From Phycisphaerae bacterium (GTDB lineage: Bacteria > Planctomycetota > Phycisphaerae > Sedimentisphaerales > Anaerobacaceae), in the NCBI GenBank assembly GCA_030630315.1, contig DAOVNI010000081.1:1-7115 (forward strand): a DNA stretch of 7,115 nucleotides. The letters run 5' to 3'. This document shows, piece by piece, positions 6,928 to 7,115 of this stretch; within the stretch, counting starts at the first letter, position 1, and every line of letters starts with the position of its first letter. Under the pieces are notes generated by a model that did no database searches, was not told the DNA's origin, and worked only from the letters and a program-made list of their open reading frames with translations. Position numbers and translations under genes: made by a program.

Positions 6928-6955
6928 AGTGGAAAGTGTAAAGTGGAAAGTGCAA
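6928..6955. repeat. Two-copy 14-base direct repeat
   Basis: AGTGGAAAGTGTAA (6928-6941) is followed directly by AGTGGAAAGTGCAA (6942-6955), one mismatch. It abuts the end of the 20-base array. Confidence 0.75.
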
Positions 6956-7024
6956 AATTGCGGAATCCCGACGCTGCCTTATAGGCAGATAAGATCATTG
7001 GGATGGGAGGTTTGATTTGGGGCT

Positions 7025-7060
7025 GGTGATTGGTGATTAGGGATTGGTGATTGGGGGATT
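7025..7060. repeat. GGTGATT-type 7-base tandem repeat
   Basis: GGTGATT, GGTGATT, AGGGATT and GGTGATT occupy 7025-7052 in register, followed by a degenerate GGGGGATT. It lies in a G/T-rich stretch with no coding signal. Confidence 0.75.
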
Positions 7061-7080
7061 TTGGGTGGTTGGGAGGAGCA

Positions 7081-7115
7081 CAGAAGGCAGAAGACAGAAT
7101 AGGGAAGACAGAAGA
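7081..7115. repeat. CAGAAGA-type 7-base tandem repeat, running to the window edge
   Basis: Five consecutive units, CAGAAGG, CAGAAGA, CAGAATA, GGGAAGA and CAGAAGA, fill 7081-7115 exactly. The array is almost pure purine apart from one C per unit (and one T) and is probably longer, since the sequence ends inside it. Confidence 0.75.

Larger units (their letters stand above)
6478..7115. repeat. Composite non-coding region built from several short tandem repeats
   Basis: These 638 bases downstream of the acyltransferase gene contain no credible gene. Successive blocks are: unique sequence with a small hairpin, a 10/11-base tandem array, a linker with a stem-loop, a 20-base-period dyad array, a 14-base duplication, a short unique stretch, and two 7-base arrays, the last reaching the window edge. 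The succession of different periods within so short a distance suggests a composite interspersed element or an intergenic repeat-collecting site. From memory, similar repeat-bearing intergenic DNA recurs in planctomycete genomes; that cannot be tested here. Confidence 0.65.

Noticed and set aside
6332..6955. Minus-strand 207-codon frame as a real gene
   Set aside because: It starts with TTG, has no Shine-Dalgarno, overlaps the acyltransferase gene, and most of its sequence is translated tandem repeat that is equally open in the other two frames.
6478..7115. Insertion sequence or integron fragment
   Set aside because: There is no transposase or integrase frame, no long terminal inverted repeats and no attC-like site that I can define; only a non-autonomous element remains possible.

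Overview
This window looks like a chromosomal fragment of a Gram-negative bacterium. A member of the Planctomycetota, near the Phycisphaerae and sediment lineages, is my best guess. The guess rests on three things. One is a secreted multi-domain beta-helix protein with a 'choice-of-anchor Q'-like block, a PKD module and a C-terminal domain I associate with that group. Another is a large exported FAD-dependent oxidoreductase of the kind common there. The last is a degenerate CAAACCCAAT-type repeat that, from memory, recurs in such genomes (in translation it reads as 'QNKPN / NPIKPNQTQ' peptides). A lipid A acyltransferase homologue supports an outer membrane. No rRNA, tRNA or taxonomic marker is present, so the assignment is an inference.

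Layout. Positions 1-2279 (minus strand) hold most of a tandem FAD-dependent oxidoreductase, probably a lipoprotein. Its 3' end lies outside the window. Positions 2280-2690 are a divergent AT-rich intergenic region with a Shine-Dalgarno sequence facing each way and a terminator-like hairpin in the leader of the minus-strand gene. Positions 2691-5348 (plus) encode an 885-residue secreted protein with a signal peptide, an N-terminal beta-sandwich-like region, an Ig-like region, a right-handed beta-helix, a PKD domain and a compact C-terminal domain. A clear intrinsic terminator follows at 5370-5406. Positions 5464-6477 (plus) encode an LpxL/HtrB-family acyltransferase with an uncertain start codon.

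Positions 6478-7115 contain no convincing gene. They are a mosaic of short tandem repeats: eleven 10/11-base units (6625-6740), a stem-loop linker, an exact 20-base-period array of dyad-like units that includes a perfect 20-bp palindrome (6851-6927), a 14-base duplication, and two different 7-base arrays, the last still running at the window edge. This composite, repeat-built non-coding element is the most unusual part of the window.

The three genes do not form an operon. The first two are divergently transcribed, and the third is separated from the second by a terminator. All three products belong to the cell envelope or the exported fraction (lipoprotein enzyme, secreted adhesin- or lyase-like protein, lipid A biosynthesis), but nothing in the sequence shows that they work in one pathway.
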